DNA of 64,000 nucleotides, taken from contig NZ_FPEH01000015.1 of NCBI RefSeq assembly GCF_900117425.1, forward strand, positions 434,001 through 498,000. The letters are read 5' to 3'. The notes under the pieces were generated by a model. The model made no database searches and was not told the DNA's origin. It was given only the letters and a program-made list of their open reading frames with translations. This stretch comes from Novosphingobium sp. NDB2Meth1 (lineage in GTDB: Bacteria; Pseudomonadota; Alphaproteobacteria; Sphingomonadales; Sphingomonadaceae). The position numbers were made by a program, and so were the translations under genes. Below are positions 8,877-16,917 of this stretch, piece by piece (position 1 is the first letter of the stretch; each line of letters opens with the position of its first letter).

Positions 8877-9947
8877 ATGAACGCTGCGGGGGTCCCCAAA
8901 CTTGCTCCGGAGCCGCAGGGCACATACTTGCGCCATTGCTGGTATGTGGCGGGTTGGGCCAGCGATCTGGGCGACACCCCGCAGCAGCGTGTTTTCCTCG
9001 AAGAGCCTGTCGCGCTGTTTCGGGATGCGGAGGGCAAGGCCAATGCGGTTTCGGGCCGCTGCCCGCACCGCTGGGCGCCGCTGGGGCAGGGCAAGGTGGT
9101 GGATGGCGCGCTGACGTGCCCCTATCATGGCCTGCGGTTCGACGGCACCGGGGCCTGCGTCCACAATCCGCATCCCGGCGGCCAACTTCCGGAGAGCCGC
9201 CTCGGCGTCTATCCGCTGGTGGAGCGCCACGCGCTCCTGTGGATTTGGATGGGCGACGCGGACAAGGCCGATCCCGCGCTGATCCCGGATTTCAGCTGGC
9301 TCGCCGATCCCAAGTGGGAAGCCGTGCGCGGGGCGACGGTCGCGGAAGGGCACTACGAGCTCTACAGCGACAATATCCTCGATCTCAGCCACGCCAATTT
9401 CGTCCATCCCGCGCTGGTCGCGGCGGCCTTCACCGAGGGGACACGCAAGTTCTGGCAGGACGGCGAGACGGTCAACGCCGAATATATCCGCCTTGACGAT
9501 TACCTTTCGGAGGGCATCGGCGGGATGCTCGGCCGCATCGGCGTCAAACAGGATTTCTATGGCTGGGTCGTCTGGCACGCGCCCGCCGTGCTCTATTTCG
9601 ATTTCCGCGCTGGCCCGCCGGGCACCCCGCGCGAAGATTGCACGCTGCTCCCCTCGCTCCACGCTTTCACGCCCGAAACATCTGATACCACACACTATTT
9701 CTGGGCCACCGCACGCGATTTCGCGCTGGGCGATGCCGAGTTCACCGCAGGGATGCGCGCCGCGCTCGAGTTCGCCTTCGAGCAGGAAGACATGCCGCTG
9801 ATCCGCGACAGCCACCGCCTGATGCGCGGGGGCGATTTCTGGGAGCTGCGCCCGGTCATCCTGAATGGAGACGGCGGCGGCGTGCGCGCGCGGCGCATGC
9901 TGCAACGGCTGATAGACCGCGAACGACAAGAGCAGGCCGCCGAATAG
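8877..9947 (+). CDS. Rieske [2Fe-2S] aromatic oxygenase, VanA-like
   Basis: 356 residues. Rieske cluster ligands are Cys62, His64, Cys81 and His84 (CPHR, 16 residues, CPYH). The mononuclear iron site appears as Asp169, His172 and His177 in NILDLSHANFVHP. Length and layout fit the vanillate O-demethylase oxygenase (VanA) / phenoxybenzoate dioxygenase group, so demethylation or hydroxylation of a methoxy- or alkyl-phenol is likely (family knowledge). No ferredoxin reductase partner is encoded nearby, so electrons must come from a reductase elsewhere. It lies in the cupin operon with a 13-base gap before it. Confidence 0.85.
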   Translation: MNAAGVPKLAPEPQGTYLRHCWYVAGWASDLGDTPQQRVFLEEPVALFRDAEGKANAVSGRCPHRWAPLGQGKVVDGALTCPYHGLRFDGTGACVHNPHPGGQLPESRLGVYPLVERHALLWIWMGDADKADPALIPDFSWLADPKWEAVRGATVAEGHYELYSDNILDLSHANFVHPALVAAAFTEGTRKFWQDGETVNAEYIRLDDYLSEGIGGMLGRIGVKQDFYGWVVWHAPAVLYFDFRAGPPGTPREDCTLLPSLHAFTPETSDTTHYFWATARDFALGDAEFTAGMRAALEFAFEQEDMPLIRDSHRLMRGGDFWELRPVILNGDGGGVRARRMLQRLIDRERQEQAAE

Positions 9948-9979
9948 GGCCGCTGCAGCAGGAGAGGACAAGATAAACA

Positions 9980-10819
9980 ATGGCAATTCTGGACCGCTTT
10001 GACATCAAGGGCCGCTCTGCGCTCGTCACCGGCGCGGCATCTGGCATCGGCCTCGCTTATGCCGAAGCGATGGCGGAAGCCGGCGCGATGGTCACGCTGA
10101 CCGATATCGACGGCGAAGGCGCCGAGCGCGAAGCCGCCCGCCTCAAGGAAGCGGGTCATGAAGTCCGCAACGACCGCCTCGATGTGTCGGATTTCGATGC
10201 CGTAACCGCCGCCTTTGATGCCCATGCCAAGGCCTACGGCGGTCTCGACATCGCTTTCGCCAACGCAGGCATCGATACCGGCGCGGGCTTCTGGAACCCC
10301 GCCGGGCACCGCAATCCCGATGGGCAGGTCGATACCTACGACCCCAAACGCTGGGACAAGTCGATCTCGGTCAACCTTTCGGGCGTGTTCTACACCGTGA
10401 GCAATGCCGTGCGCGTGATGAAACAGCCCGGCCGCGCCAATGGCCGCAGCGGCGGCTCGATCATCTGCACCGCGTCTAACGCCGGCCTCGTCACCGAGCC
10501 CATCGTCGGCCTGCCCTATATGCCGGCCAAGGCGGGCGTGCTGCACATGGTGCGCGCGCTGGGGCTGGAACTCGCCGAGTTCCGCATCCGCATCAATGCC
10601 ATCGCGCCCGGGCCCTTCGTCACCAACATCGGCGGAGGCTGGCTCAAGAAGGACCCCGTGGCGCGCAAGGCCTGGGATGCCATCGTGCCGCTGGGCTCGG
10701 TGGCGGAGACCGACCAGCTCAAGCCACTCGCGCTGCTGCTCGCCTCCGATGCGTCGGATTACATGACCGGAAGCCACGTCGTGATCGATGGCGGCATGAT
10801 GCTGGGGAAATATCAGTGA
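9980..10819 (+). CDS. SDR-family oxidoreductase 1
   Basis: 279 residues. Classical short-chain dehydrogenase: cofactor motif TGAASGIG at residues 18-25, NAG motif (FANAGID), active-site Ser in IICTASNAG and the YMPAK tetrad (YxxxK). The Asp after beta-2 (LTDIDGE) suggests NAD(H) preference. Good RBS (GGAGAGG). It ends overlapping the cytochrome gene start (GTGA), so translation is coupled. It probably oxidises an alcohol intermediate produced by the flavocytochrome or the Rieske enzyme (inference). Confidence 0.85.
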   Translation: MAILDRFDIKGRSALVTGAASGIGLAYAEAMAEAGAMVTLTDIDGEGAEREAARLKEAGHEVRNDRLDVSDFDAVTAAFDAHAKAYGGLDIAFANAGIDTGAGFWNPAGHRNPDGQVDTYDPKRWDKSISVNLSGVFYTVSNAVRVMKQPGRANGRSGGSIICTASNAGLVTEPIVGLPYMPAKAGVLHMVRALGLELAEFRIRINAIAPGPFVTNIGGGWLKKDPVARKAWDAIVPLGSVAETDQLKPLALLLASDASDYMTGSHVVIDGGMMLGKYQ

Positions 10820-11133
10820 AGCGAATTGCCCTCCTCGCCGCGGGCCTCGCGCTCGCTGGCACTGCCAATGCGGCCCAGAAATTGGGCGAAGTGCAGGCCC
10901 AGCGCAGCCCCGAACAGGTCTATGGCGCCGTCTGCGGCTATTGCCACGGCAAGAACGTCGGCCCGGTGATCCGGGGCAGGGCGCTTCCCGCCTCGGCGGT
11001 CGAATACATCGTCCGCCATGGCCAGAACGCGATGCCCGCTTTCCGCCCCACCGAAGTCTCCCCCGCCGAACTCAAGGCTCTGGCCGCATGGGTCGAAATG
11101 AGCAGCGCTGACCCCAAGGAAAAAGGCCAATGA
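10816..11133 (+). CDS. Small periplasmic cytochrome c (electron acceptor of the flavoprotein)
   Basis: 105 residues. Signal peptide to about residue 19 (GTANA), then a class I cytochrome c with haem site Cys40-Gly-Tyr-Cys43-His44 and probable axial Met73 in NAMPAF. The GTG start at 10816 overlaps the SDR stop, and its own stop overlaps the flavoprotein ATG (ATGA). Such a pair (cytochrome subunit plus VAO-family flavoprotein) is the arrangement of p-cresol methylhydroxylase and eugenol hydroxylase (established), so it should accept electrons from the next gene's FAD and pass them to the respiratory chain. Confidence 0.88.
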   Translation: MKRIALLAAGLALAGTANAAQKLGEVQAQRSPEQVYGAVCGYCHGKNVGPVIRGRALPASAVEYIVRHGQNAMPAFRPTEVSPAELKALAAWVEMSSADPKEKGQ

Positions 11134-12749
11134 CCGTCAATGTCGATCGCCGCTCGCTGCTGGGCGGCGCAGCTGCAGGCGCCGCCGCTGTCGGTCTCGG
11201 GACCGGAGCCAAGGCCAAGGCCGTCCTCGCCCCCGGCGTGAAGAAGCGCGATTTCGCGGGCGCTGTCGCCGCCATGCGCAAGGTCGTCGGCGCGGAGTGG
11301 GTCTTCGCCGATCCTGAAGCCGTGTCGCCGTGGAAGAAGTCCTACACCCCCGATCCTTATGGCAAGCACGTCCCTGTAGGCGCGGTCTGCCCGGAGAGCG
11401 TGGAGCAGGTGCAGGCCATCGTGAAGATCGCCAACCAGTTCCGCCAGCCGATCTGGCCGGTCTCCACCGGCAAGAACATGGGCTACGGCCAGACGACCAC
11501 CGCCGCCCCTGGTCAGATGGTGCTCGATCTCAAGCGCATGAACCGCATCCTCTCGGTCGATACCGAGCTGTGCACCGCGCTGGTCGAACCAGGCGTCACC
11601 TACCGCCAGCTCAAGGACTACCTCGTCGAGAACAACATCCCGCTGTGGATCGACGTGCCGACCGTCGGCCCCATCGCCAGCCCCGTCGGCAACACGCTCG
11701 ATCGCGGCGTCGGCTATACGCCCTATGGCGAGCACTTCATGGTCCAATGCGGCATGGAAGTCGTCCTCGCGGACGGCGAGATCCTGCGCACCGGCATGGG
11801 TTCGACCAAGAACCCCTCCGCCTGGCAGGCGTTCAAGTGGGGCTACGGACCCTACCTCGACGGCCTGTTCACCCAGTCGAACTTCGGCGTGGTGACCAAG
11901 ATGGGCATGTGGCTGATGCCGCAGCCCCCGGTCTACAAGCCCTTCGTCGTCCGCCACAAGAAGATGGAAGACGTCGCCCGCATCGTCGAAGCCATGCGCC
12001 CGCTGCGCATTGCCAACATCGTGCCCAACGTGGTGTTGATGATGGGCGGCGCCTACCAGCTCGCCATGTTCAAGCGGCGCAGCGAGGTGTGGGACGGAGC
12101 GGGACCGATTACCGACGAAGCGGTTTCCAAAGCCGCGACGGCCAACAACCTCGGCATGTGGAACACCTATATCGCGCTCTACGGCACCGAAGGGATGATC
12201 GCCGAAAGCGAGAAGATCATCCGTGCCGCCTTTGCAGCGATTGACGGCGAGGTGCTGACCGAGGCCGAAATGGGTGACAACCCCTGGTTCCACCACCACG
12301 CCACGCTCATGCAGGGCGGGCTCAACCTCGACGAAATTGGCCTGGCACGCTGGCGCGGAAACGGCGGCGGCCTTGCGTGGTTTGCGCCCGTTGCGCCCGC
12401 CAAGGGCAGCGAGACGCAAGGACAGGTCGAACTCGCCAAACAGATCCTGGGCAAGCACGGTTTCGACTATACCGCCGCCTTCGCCATCGGCAGCCGCGAA
12501 CTGCACCACATCATCGCGCTGCTCTACGACAAGTCGGACCCCGCCGAGGAAAAGCGCGCCGACGATTGCTACCGCGAGCTCGTGACCGGCTTCGGCGAAC
12601 GAGGCTGGGCCAGCTACCGCACCGGCGTCCACGCCATGGACCTTGTCGCCGAGCAGTTCGGCACGGTGAACCGCGCCTTCAACGCCAAGCTCAAGCACGC
12701 GCTCGATCCCAACCACATCCTCGCCCCCGGAAAGTCAGGAATTCTGTGA
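11130..12749 (+). CDS. VAO-family FAD flavoprotein (4-cresol dehydrogenase / eugenol hydroxylase / vanillyl-alcohol oxidase type)
   Basis: 539 residues. The N-terminus has a twin-arginine export signal (DRRSLLGG then an alanine-rich stretch to about residue 31), so the enzyme is probably periplasmic. The FAD-binding PCMH domain shows PVGAVCPESVEQVQAIVKIA, ISTGKNMGYG-type sequence and VGNTLDRGVGYTPYG. NFGVVTKMGMWLMPQP is the hallmark of the vanillyl-alcohol oxidase / PchF branch. It should hydroxylate or dehydrogenate the benzylic carbon of a para-substituted phenol via a quinone methide (family knowledge), with electrons to the preceding cytochrome. ATGA overlap with the cytochrome gene. Confidence 0.88.
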   Translation: MTVNVDRRSLLGGAAAGAAAVGLGTGAKAKAVLAPGVKKRDFAGAVAAMRKVVGAEWVFADPEAVSPWKKSYTPDPYGKHVPVGAVCPESVEQVQAIVKIANQFRQPIWPVSTGKNMGYGQTTTAAPGQMVLDLKRMNRILSVDTELCTALVEPGVTYRQLKDYLVENNIPLWIDVPTVGPIASPVGNTLDRGVGYTPYGEHFMVQCGMEVVLADGEILRTGMGSTKNPSAWQAFKWGYGPYLDGLFTQSNFGVVTKMGMWLMPQPPVYKPFVVRHKKMEDVARIVEAMRPLRIANIVPNVVLMMGGAYQLAMFKRRSEVWDGAGPITDEAVSKAATANNLGMWNTYIALYGTEGMIAESEKIIRAAFAAIDGEVLTEAEMGDNPWFHHHATLMQGGLNLDEIGLARWRGNGGGLAWFAPVAPAKGSETQGQVELAKQILGKHGFDYTAAFAIGSRELHHIIALLYDKSDPAEEKRADDCYRELVTGFGERGWASYRTGVHAMDLVAEQFGTVNRAFNAKLKHALDPNHILAPGKSGIL

Positions 12750-13633
12750 TGATCAGGAAAACGCTTCTCGCGCTTGGCTGCGCCTTGCTTGCAACCACCG
12801 CGCATGCGCAGGAAAAGCCGCTCACGGTCGAAAGCCTTCGCACCAGCGGCGGCTCGCTCTTTGCCAATATCGCGCTGATCAAGGGCGAGAAGGATGCGGT
12901 GCTGGTCGATGCGCCGTTCACCCGGGCCGATGCGCACCGCGTCGTCGCGATGGTGCTCGACAGCGGCAAGCACCTCACCACGATCTTCATCACGCACGAC
13001 CATCCCGATCACTTCTTCGCGATGGAAGTGCTGCAGGATGCCTTCCCCGATGCCAAGATCGTCGCGCACCCGGTCGTCGCCGCCGATATCTGGCGCTCGC
13101 TGCCCTATAAGGTGAAGCGCTGGTATCCGGTGCTCGGCGTCAATTCGCCCCGCCACCCCACCGCGCCTGCCGCGCTGGAGGGCGACACGATCATGCTCGA
13201 GGGCAAGGAACTCAAGGTCCTCGGCCCGGTGCAGGGCGACCATGTCCATGCCACCGCGCTCTGGGCGCCTTCGATCAAGGCGCTCTTCCCGGGCGATCTC
13301 GTCTACAACCAGATGTTCCTGTGGATGGGCGAACATGACGCCGCCGCCATCGCCGCCTGGGGCAAGGCCAATGACAGCTTCATCGCGCTCAAGCCCGAGA
13401 TCGTCGTTGCCGGGCACAACAAGCCGGGCCTGCCGGACGATCCCTCGGGCCTCGAGTTCACGCGGCGCTATATCGCCGAGTGGCCCAAGCTGGTCGCCGC
13501 CTCGAAGGACAGCGCAGACCTTGCCGCCCGCGTGAAGAAGGCCTTTCCGGACGCGGTCGACGTGCTCGGCGATTTCCTGCTCGGCAATTCCTCGCGCGTT
13601 GCCAAGGGGGAGCAGGCGGCATGGACGGAATGA
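12749..13633 (+). CDS. Secreted metallo-beta-lactamase-fold hydrolase
   Basis: 294 residues. Signal peptide MIRKTLLALGCALLATTAHAQ, then the MBL fold with the zinc motif H83-D-H85-P-D87-H88 (ITHDHPDHF), a further HVH and a GHN motif near residue 220. The start ATG shares a base with the preceding TGA; a GTG three bases earlier is possible. With the flavoprotein and cytochrome it forms a periplasmic trio. MBL proteins hydrolyse esters, lactones or thioesters, among others; nothing in the sequence fixes the substrate. A lactone- or ester-cleaving step in the periplasm is a guess. Confidence 0.82.
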   Translation: MIRKTLLALGCALLATTAHAQEKPLTVESLRTSGGSLFANIALIKGEKDAVLVDAPFTRADAHRVVAMVLDSGKHLTTIFITHDHPDHFFAMEVLQDAFPDAKIVAHPVVAADIWRSLPYKVKRWYPVLGVNSPRHPTAPAALEGDTIMLEGKELKVLGPVQGDHVHATALWAPSIKALFPGDLVYNQMFLWMGEHDAAAIAAWGKANDSFIALKPEIVVAGHNKPGLPDDPSGLEFTRRYIAEWPKLVAASKDSADLAARVKKAFPDAVDVLGDFLLGNSSRVAKGEQAAWTE

Positions 13634-14379
13634 CGTTCAGGGATAAAGCCATTCTCGTCACCGGCGGCGCGACCGGCATCGGCCGCGCCGCCTGCATCGC
13701 TCTCGCCGGCAAGGGCGCCAAGGTCATCATCGGCGATGTCGACCAGCGCGCCGAGGAAACCGTCGCGATCATCAAGCAGGCTGGCGGCGAGGCCTCGTTC
13801 TGCCAGGCCAACGTGACCGACGCTGCCGCGATGGACGCGCTCGTCGCCGCCTGCGTCCAGCGCTACGGCCGGATGGATGCGGCGTTCAACAACGCCGGCG
13901 TTCTCCCCCCGCAGCGCCCGATCCATGAAGTCACGCCGGAGGAAATGAACCTCGCCATCGACGTCGACTTCAAGGGCGTGTTCTTTGCCATGCAGGCGGA
14001 AATCCGCCATTTCCTGAAAGTCGGCGGCGGCGCGATCGTCAACACCGCCTCGGTCGGCGCGCTGATCGCGGACCCGAACATGAGCGTCTACTGCGCGATG
14101 AAGCACGCCGTATCGGGCCTCACCAAGGCGGCGGCGGTGGAGTACGCGCAAGCGAACATCCGTGTGAACGCCATCGCGCCGGGCTTCGTCGTCACCCCGA
14201 TGACGCAGCACTGGGCCGATGACCCGAACTTCCGCGCTGCCTTCTTTGCGGGCAACGTCAGCGGCCGCGCGGCGCAGCCTGAGGAAATCGCGGGCACCGT
14301 GCTGCACCTTCTCTCGGATGCCGCAAGCTTCATCAATGGCGCGACCATCGCAATCGATGGCGGCCAGACCGCGCACTGA
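13621..14379 (+). CDS. SDR-family oxidoreductase 2
   Basis: 252 residues. TGGATGIG cofactor motif, NNAG (AAFNNAGV), Ser of NTASVGA and the YCAMK catalytic motif; C-terminal INGATIAIDGGQTAH is typical of FabG-like SDRs. GDVDQRAEE after beta-2 (acidic residue) suggests NAD. ATG 13621 is preferred since GGGGGAG precedes it; it overlaps the end of the MBL gene by 13 bases. ATG 13630 is an alternative start. Likely a dehydrogenase in the same pathway. Confidence 0.85.
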   Translation: MDGMTFRDKAILVTGGATGIGRAACIALAGKGAKVIIGDVDQRAEETVAIIKQAGGEASFCQANVTDAAAMDALVAACVQRYGRMDAAFNNAGVLPPQRPIHEVTPEEMNLAIDVDFKGVFFAMQAEIRHFLKVGGGAIVNTASVGALIADPNMSVYCAMKHAVSGLTKAAAVEYAQANIRVNAIAPGFVVTPMTQHWADDPNFRAAFFAGNVSGRAAQPEEIAGTVLHLLSDAASFINGATIAIDGGQTAH

Positions 14380-14391
14380 GGAGCAACGACC

Positions 14392-15399
14392 ATGCGCGCC
14401 GCCGTCATGCAGGGCCTGCACAAGCCACTCGTCATCGAAACAGTGGCCGATCCGGTGCCGGGCGCGGGTGAGGTCGTGGTCAAGGTCGGTCGCTGCGGCA
14501 TCTGCGGTTCCGATCTGCATATGACCGAAGACCCGGCCTACGGGCAGGGCGCGGGCTCGATCCTTGGCCATGAGTTTGCAGGCGAAGTGGTCGAACTCGG
14601 GAAGAGCGTTGAAGGCCTCGTCAAGGGCGATCTGGTTGCTGTCAGTCCGCTTAAAAGCTGCGGCACATGTCCGGCCTGTCTCGCCGGCAACGTCTCGTGG
14701 TGCGACAGGTTTGGCCTGCAGGGCGGCGGCTATGCCGAATATGCGCTCACCTTGCCGAACCAGTGCGTGAAGCTCCCGAAATCCGCCAGCCTCGCCGATG
14801 GCGCGATCATCGAGCCGCTGGCGGTGGCGCTCCACGGCGTGGCAATGGCGGGCCTGCGCATCGGCGACAAGGTGCTGATCCTCGGCGCCGGCCCCATCGG
14901 CCTCGCGACCGCGTTCTGGGCCCGGCGCATGGGCGCTGGGCGCGTCGTCGTGCAGGATGTCGCCACCTGGCAGCAGGAGCGCGCGCTGAGCATGGGCGCG
15001 CACGATTTCATCGCCGATCGCGATGATCCGCTGGGCGCTGCAGAACGTGCCCTCGGCGGCAAAGCGGACGTGGTATTCGAATGCGTAGGTGTTCCGGGCC
15101 TTATCGCGCAGGCGGTCGAGCAAGTGCGCGCGCGCGGCTCCATCGTGCTGCTGGGCCTGTGTACCGTGCCCGATACCTTCAACAGCTTTGCGATGCTTTC
15201 CAAGGAAGTGCGCCTCATCACCTCGGCGTTCTTCACGACCCACGAATACCAGGCGGCTCTGGATGCGCTCGACCGGGGCGCGGCCGAACCGCGCCTGCTG
15301 ATCACCGAAACCATTTCGCTCGCCCAGACCCCCACCGTGTTCGAAGCGCTCCGCCGCCGCACCGAACAATGCAAGGTGCTGATCGAACCCGGCGCCTGA
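14392..15399 (+). CDS. Zinc-dependent alcohol dehydrogenase (MDR family)
   Basis: 335 residues. Catalytic zinc ligands sit in CGICGSDLH and GHEFAGEVV; the structural zinc lobe is CGTCPACLAGNVSWC (four Cys). The Rossmann motif is ILGAGPIGLATAFWARRMGA. This is the layout of the sorbitol/threonine dehydrogenase-like ADHs, which act on secondary or aryl alcohols with NAD(P). It begins 12 bases after SDR 2 (with GAGGAGC as RBS) and is followed by the SnoaL-like gene. It may oxidise a side-chain alcohol before cupin cleavage (inference). Confidence 0.86.
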   Translation: MRAAVMQGLHKPLVIETVADPVPGAGEVVVKVGRCGICGSDLHMTEDPAYGQGAGSILGHEFAGEVVELGKSVEGLVKGDLVAVSPLKSCGTCPACLAGNVSWCDRFGLQGGGYAEYALTLPNQCVKLPKSASLADGAIIEPLAVALHGVAMAGLRIGDKVLILGAGPIGLATAFWARRMGAGRVVVQDVATWQQERALSMGAHDFIADRDDPLGAAERALGGKADVVFECVGVPGLIAQAVEQVRARGSIVLLGLCTVPDTFNSFAMLSKEVRLITSAFFTTHEYQAALDALDRGAAEPRLLITETISLAQTPTVFEALRRRTEQCKVLIEPGA

Positions 15400-15422
15400 A
15401 ACGATAGTGTGAGGACAACCCG

Positions 15423-16058
15423 ATGAACCTCGTCACCACGATCCCGACCAACGCCATCGAGCGCGCGGTATTCGAATGCATGAACCCGACCGAGGCGCTC
15501 TACAACGCAACCAAGAACCCGCTGCACCGCGCGATCCTGCTCAATTTCTGGCGCCATGTGCACCTCGAAGGCGCCGGGCTCTATGACGATATTACCGCCA
15601 GCGACATGATGGTGGACCACCCCGTCTACCGCGTGACCTGGGGCGCCAACCCAGCCGTGATCGAAGGCAAGGACGGCGTGAAGGGATTCTACAACAGCGT
15701 CGGGCAGGCCGTGCTGTGGCATTCGGACGACCGCCTCGCCGTGAACGACTGGGGCATCTGCGACGAGATCACCTTCCACCAGCTCGCCAAGGGCGCCGAC
15801 CTTGCCGCCATGGGCTATGACGCGCCCAAGGCGGACGCGCTCTACCACGTCTCCAGTCGGCAGGCCTTCATCTGGCCCTATGACGACAAGGCGCGGCTTG
15901 CCGGCGAACACCTCTATGAAGACCCAACCAGCGTGAAACTGGAGGAAGTCTCGCCCGACGAAGCGACAACGCCTGCCGCGATCCAGGCCATCCACAAGGC
16001 GAAGCTTGCCCAGCTCGAGGCGCGCTTCGGGCCGCGCTACTGGATCTATCGGGGCTGA
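15423..16058 (+). CDS. SnoaL/NTF2-like fold protein of unknown function
   Basis: 211 residues. No motif that names a reaction. The composition and layout (helical N-terminus, DDITASDMMVDHPVYRVTWG, then GKDGVKGFYNSV) resemble NTF2/SnoaL-like proteins, which act as cyclases, dehydratases or small-molecule binders. No signal peptide. It lies in the island between the ADH and SDR 3 with short gaps, so it probably belongs to the pathway. Function unknown. Confidence 0.6.
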   Translation: MNLVTTIPTNAIERAVFECMNPTEALYNATKNPLHRAILLNFWRHVHLEGAGLYDDITASDMMVDHPVYRVTWGANPAVIEGKDGVKGFYNSVGQAVLWHSDDRLAVNDWGICDEITFHQLAKGADLAAMGYDAPKADALYHVSSRQAFIWPYDDKARLAGEHLYEDPTSVKLEEVSPDEATTPAAIQAIHKAKLAQLEARFGPRYWIYRG

Positions 16059-16080
16059 GGCGAGGGGAGGCTTTTTCGCA

Positions 16081-16917
16081 ATGCGCACCTTCCACGACAA
16101 GCGCGCCTTCGTCACCGGCGGGGCCAGCGGGATCGGCTTCGGTGTGGTCAAGGCCCTCGCCAAGCGCGGCGCTTTCGTGGTGATCGCGGACCTCAGAACC
16201 GACCATATCGACCGCGCGCTGCGCGAAGTCCGGGAGGCCGGGTTCGCCAGCAGCGTCGCGGCGCTTCAGCTCGACGTCACGGACCGCGCCGCCTTCGCCG
16301 CCGTGGCAGAGCGCATGGATATCGAACTCGGCGGGGTGGACGTACTCGTCAACAATGCCGGGGTAGGCGTCGAAGGCCCGGTACTCGAAGCAGGCTATGC
16401 CGATTGGGACTACGGTCTCGGCGTCAATCTCGGCGGGGTGATCAACGGCTTGCAGAGCTTCCTGCCGCGCATGATCGCGCATGGCCGGGGCGGGCATGTC
16501 GTCAACGTCTCGTCGTTGGCAGCGGCGGTGCGCATGCCGGCCAACTTCGCGATCTATGCGGCCGGCAAGGCCGCCGTGCTCAACCTGTCCGAGAACATGC
16601 GCGAGGAACTGGCGGGCAAGGGCATCGGTATGTCCGTCCTGTGCCCGGCCTTCGTGCGCTCGAATATCCACGAGGCGGCGCTCAATCGCCCGGCCCACTT
16701 GCGGCAGGGCAGTGGCTTCACGCTGAGCGAGGCGACCTTGCTCGACCGTCCGCCGGGTGACGACTGGATGGATCCCGAAGTGGTCGGCGAAATTGTCGCG
16801 GACGGCATTCTCGCCAACCGGCTCTACATCATGACCCACGGCGAATTCCGCGACAAGATGCGCGAGCGCCATGAGCTTTTGATGAGCGCCGTGCCCGAAG
16901 CCGCCTTCCAGTACTAG
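16081..16917 (+). CDS. SDR-family oxidoreductase 3
   Basis: 278 residues. TGGASGIG cofactor motif at residues 11-18, NNAG (LVNNAGVG), VVNVSSLAAA and YAAGK catalytic motif, with ELAGKGIGMSVLCPAFVRSNI afterwards, as in SDRs acting on larger hydrophobic substrates. ATG 16081 follows GAGGGGAGG at about 15 bases. It ends the plus-strand island: its TAG (16915-16917) interlocks with the stop of the convergent MFS gene at the CTAG palindrome. Confidence 0.85.
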   Translation: MRTFHDKRAFVTGGASGIGFGVVKALAKRGAFVVIADLRTDHIDRALREVREAGFASSVAALQLDVTDRAAFAAVAERMDIELGGVDVLVNNAGVGVEGPVLEAGYADWDYGLGVNLGGVINGLQSFLPRMIAHGRGGHVVNVSSLAAAVRMPANFAIYAAGKAAVLNLSENMREELAGKGIGMSVLCPAFVRSNIHEAALNRPAHLRQGSGFTLSEATLLDRPPGDDWMDPEVVGEIVADGILANRLYIMTHGEFRDKMRERHELLMSAVPEAAFQY

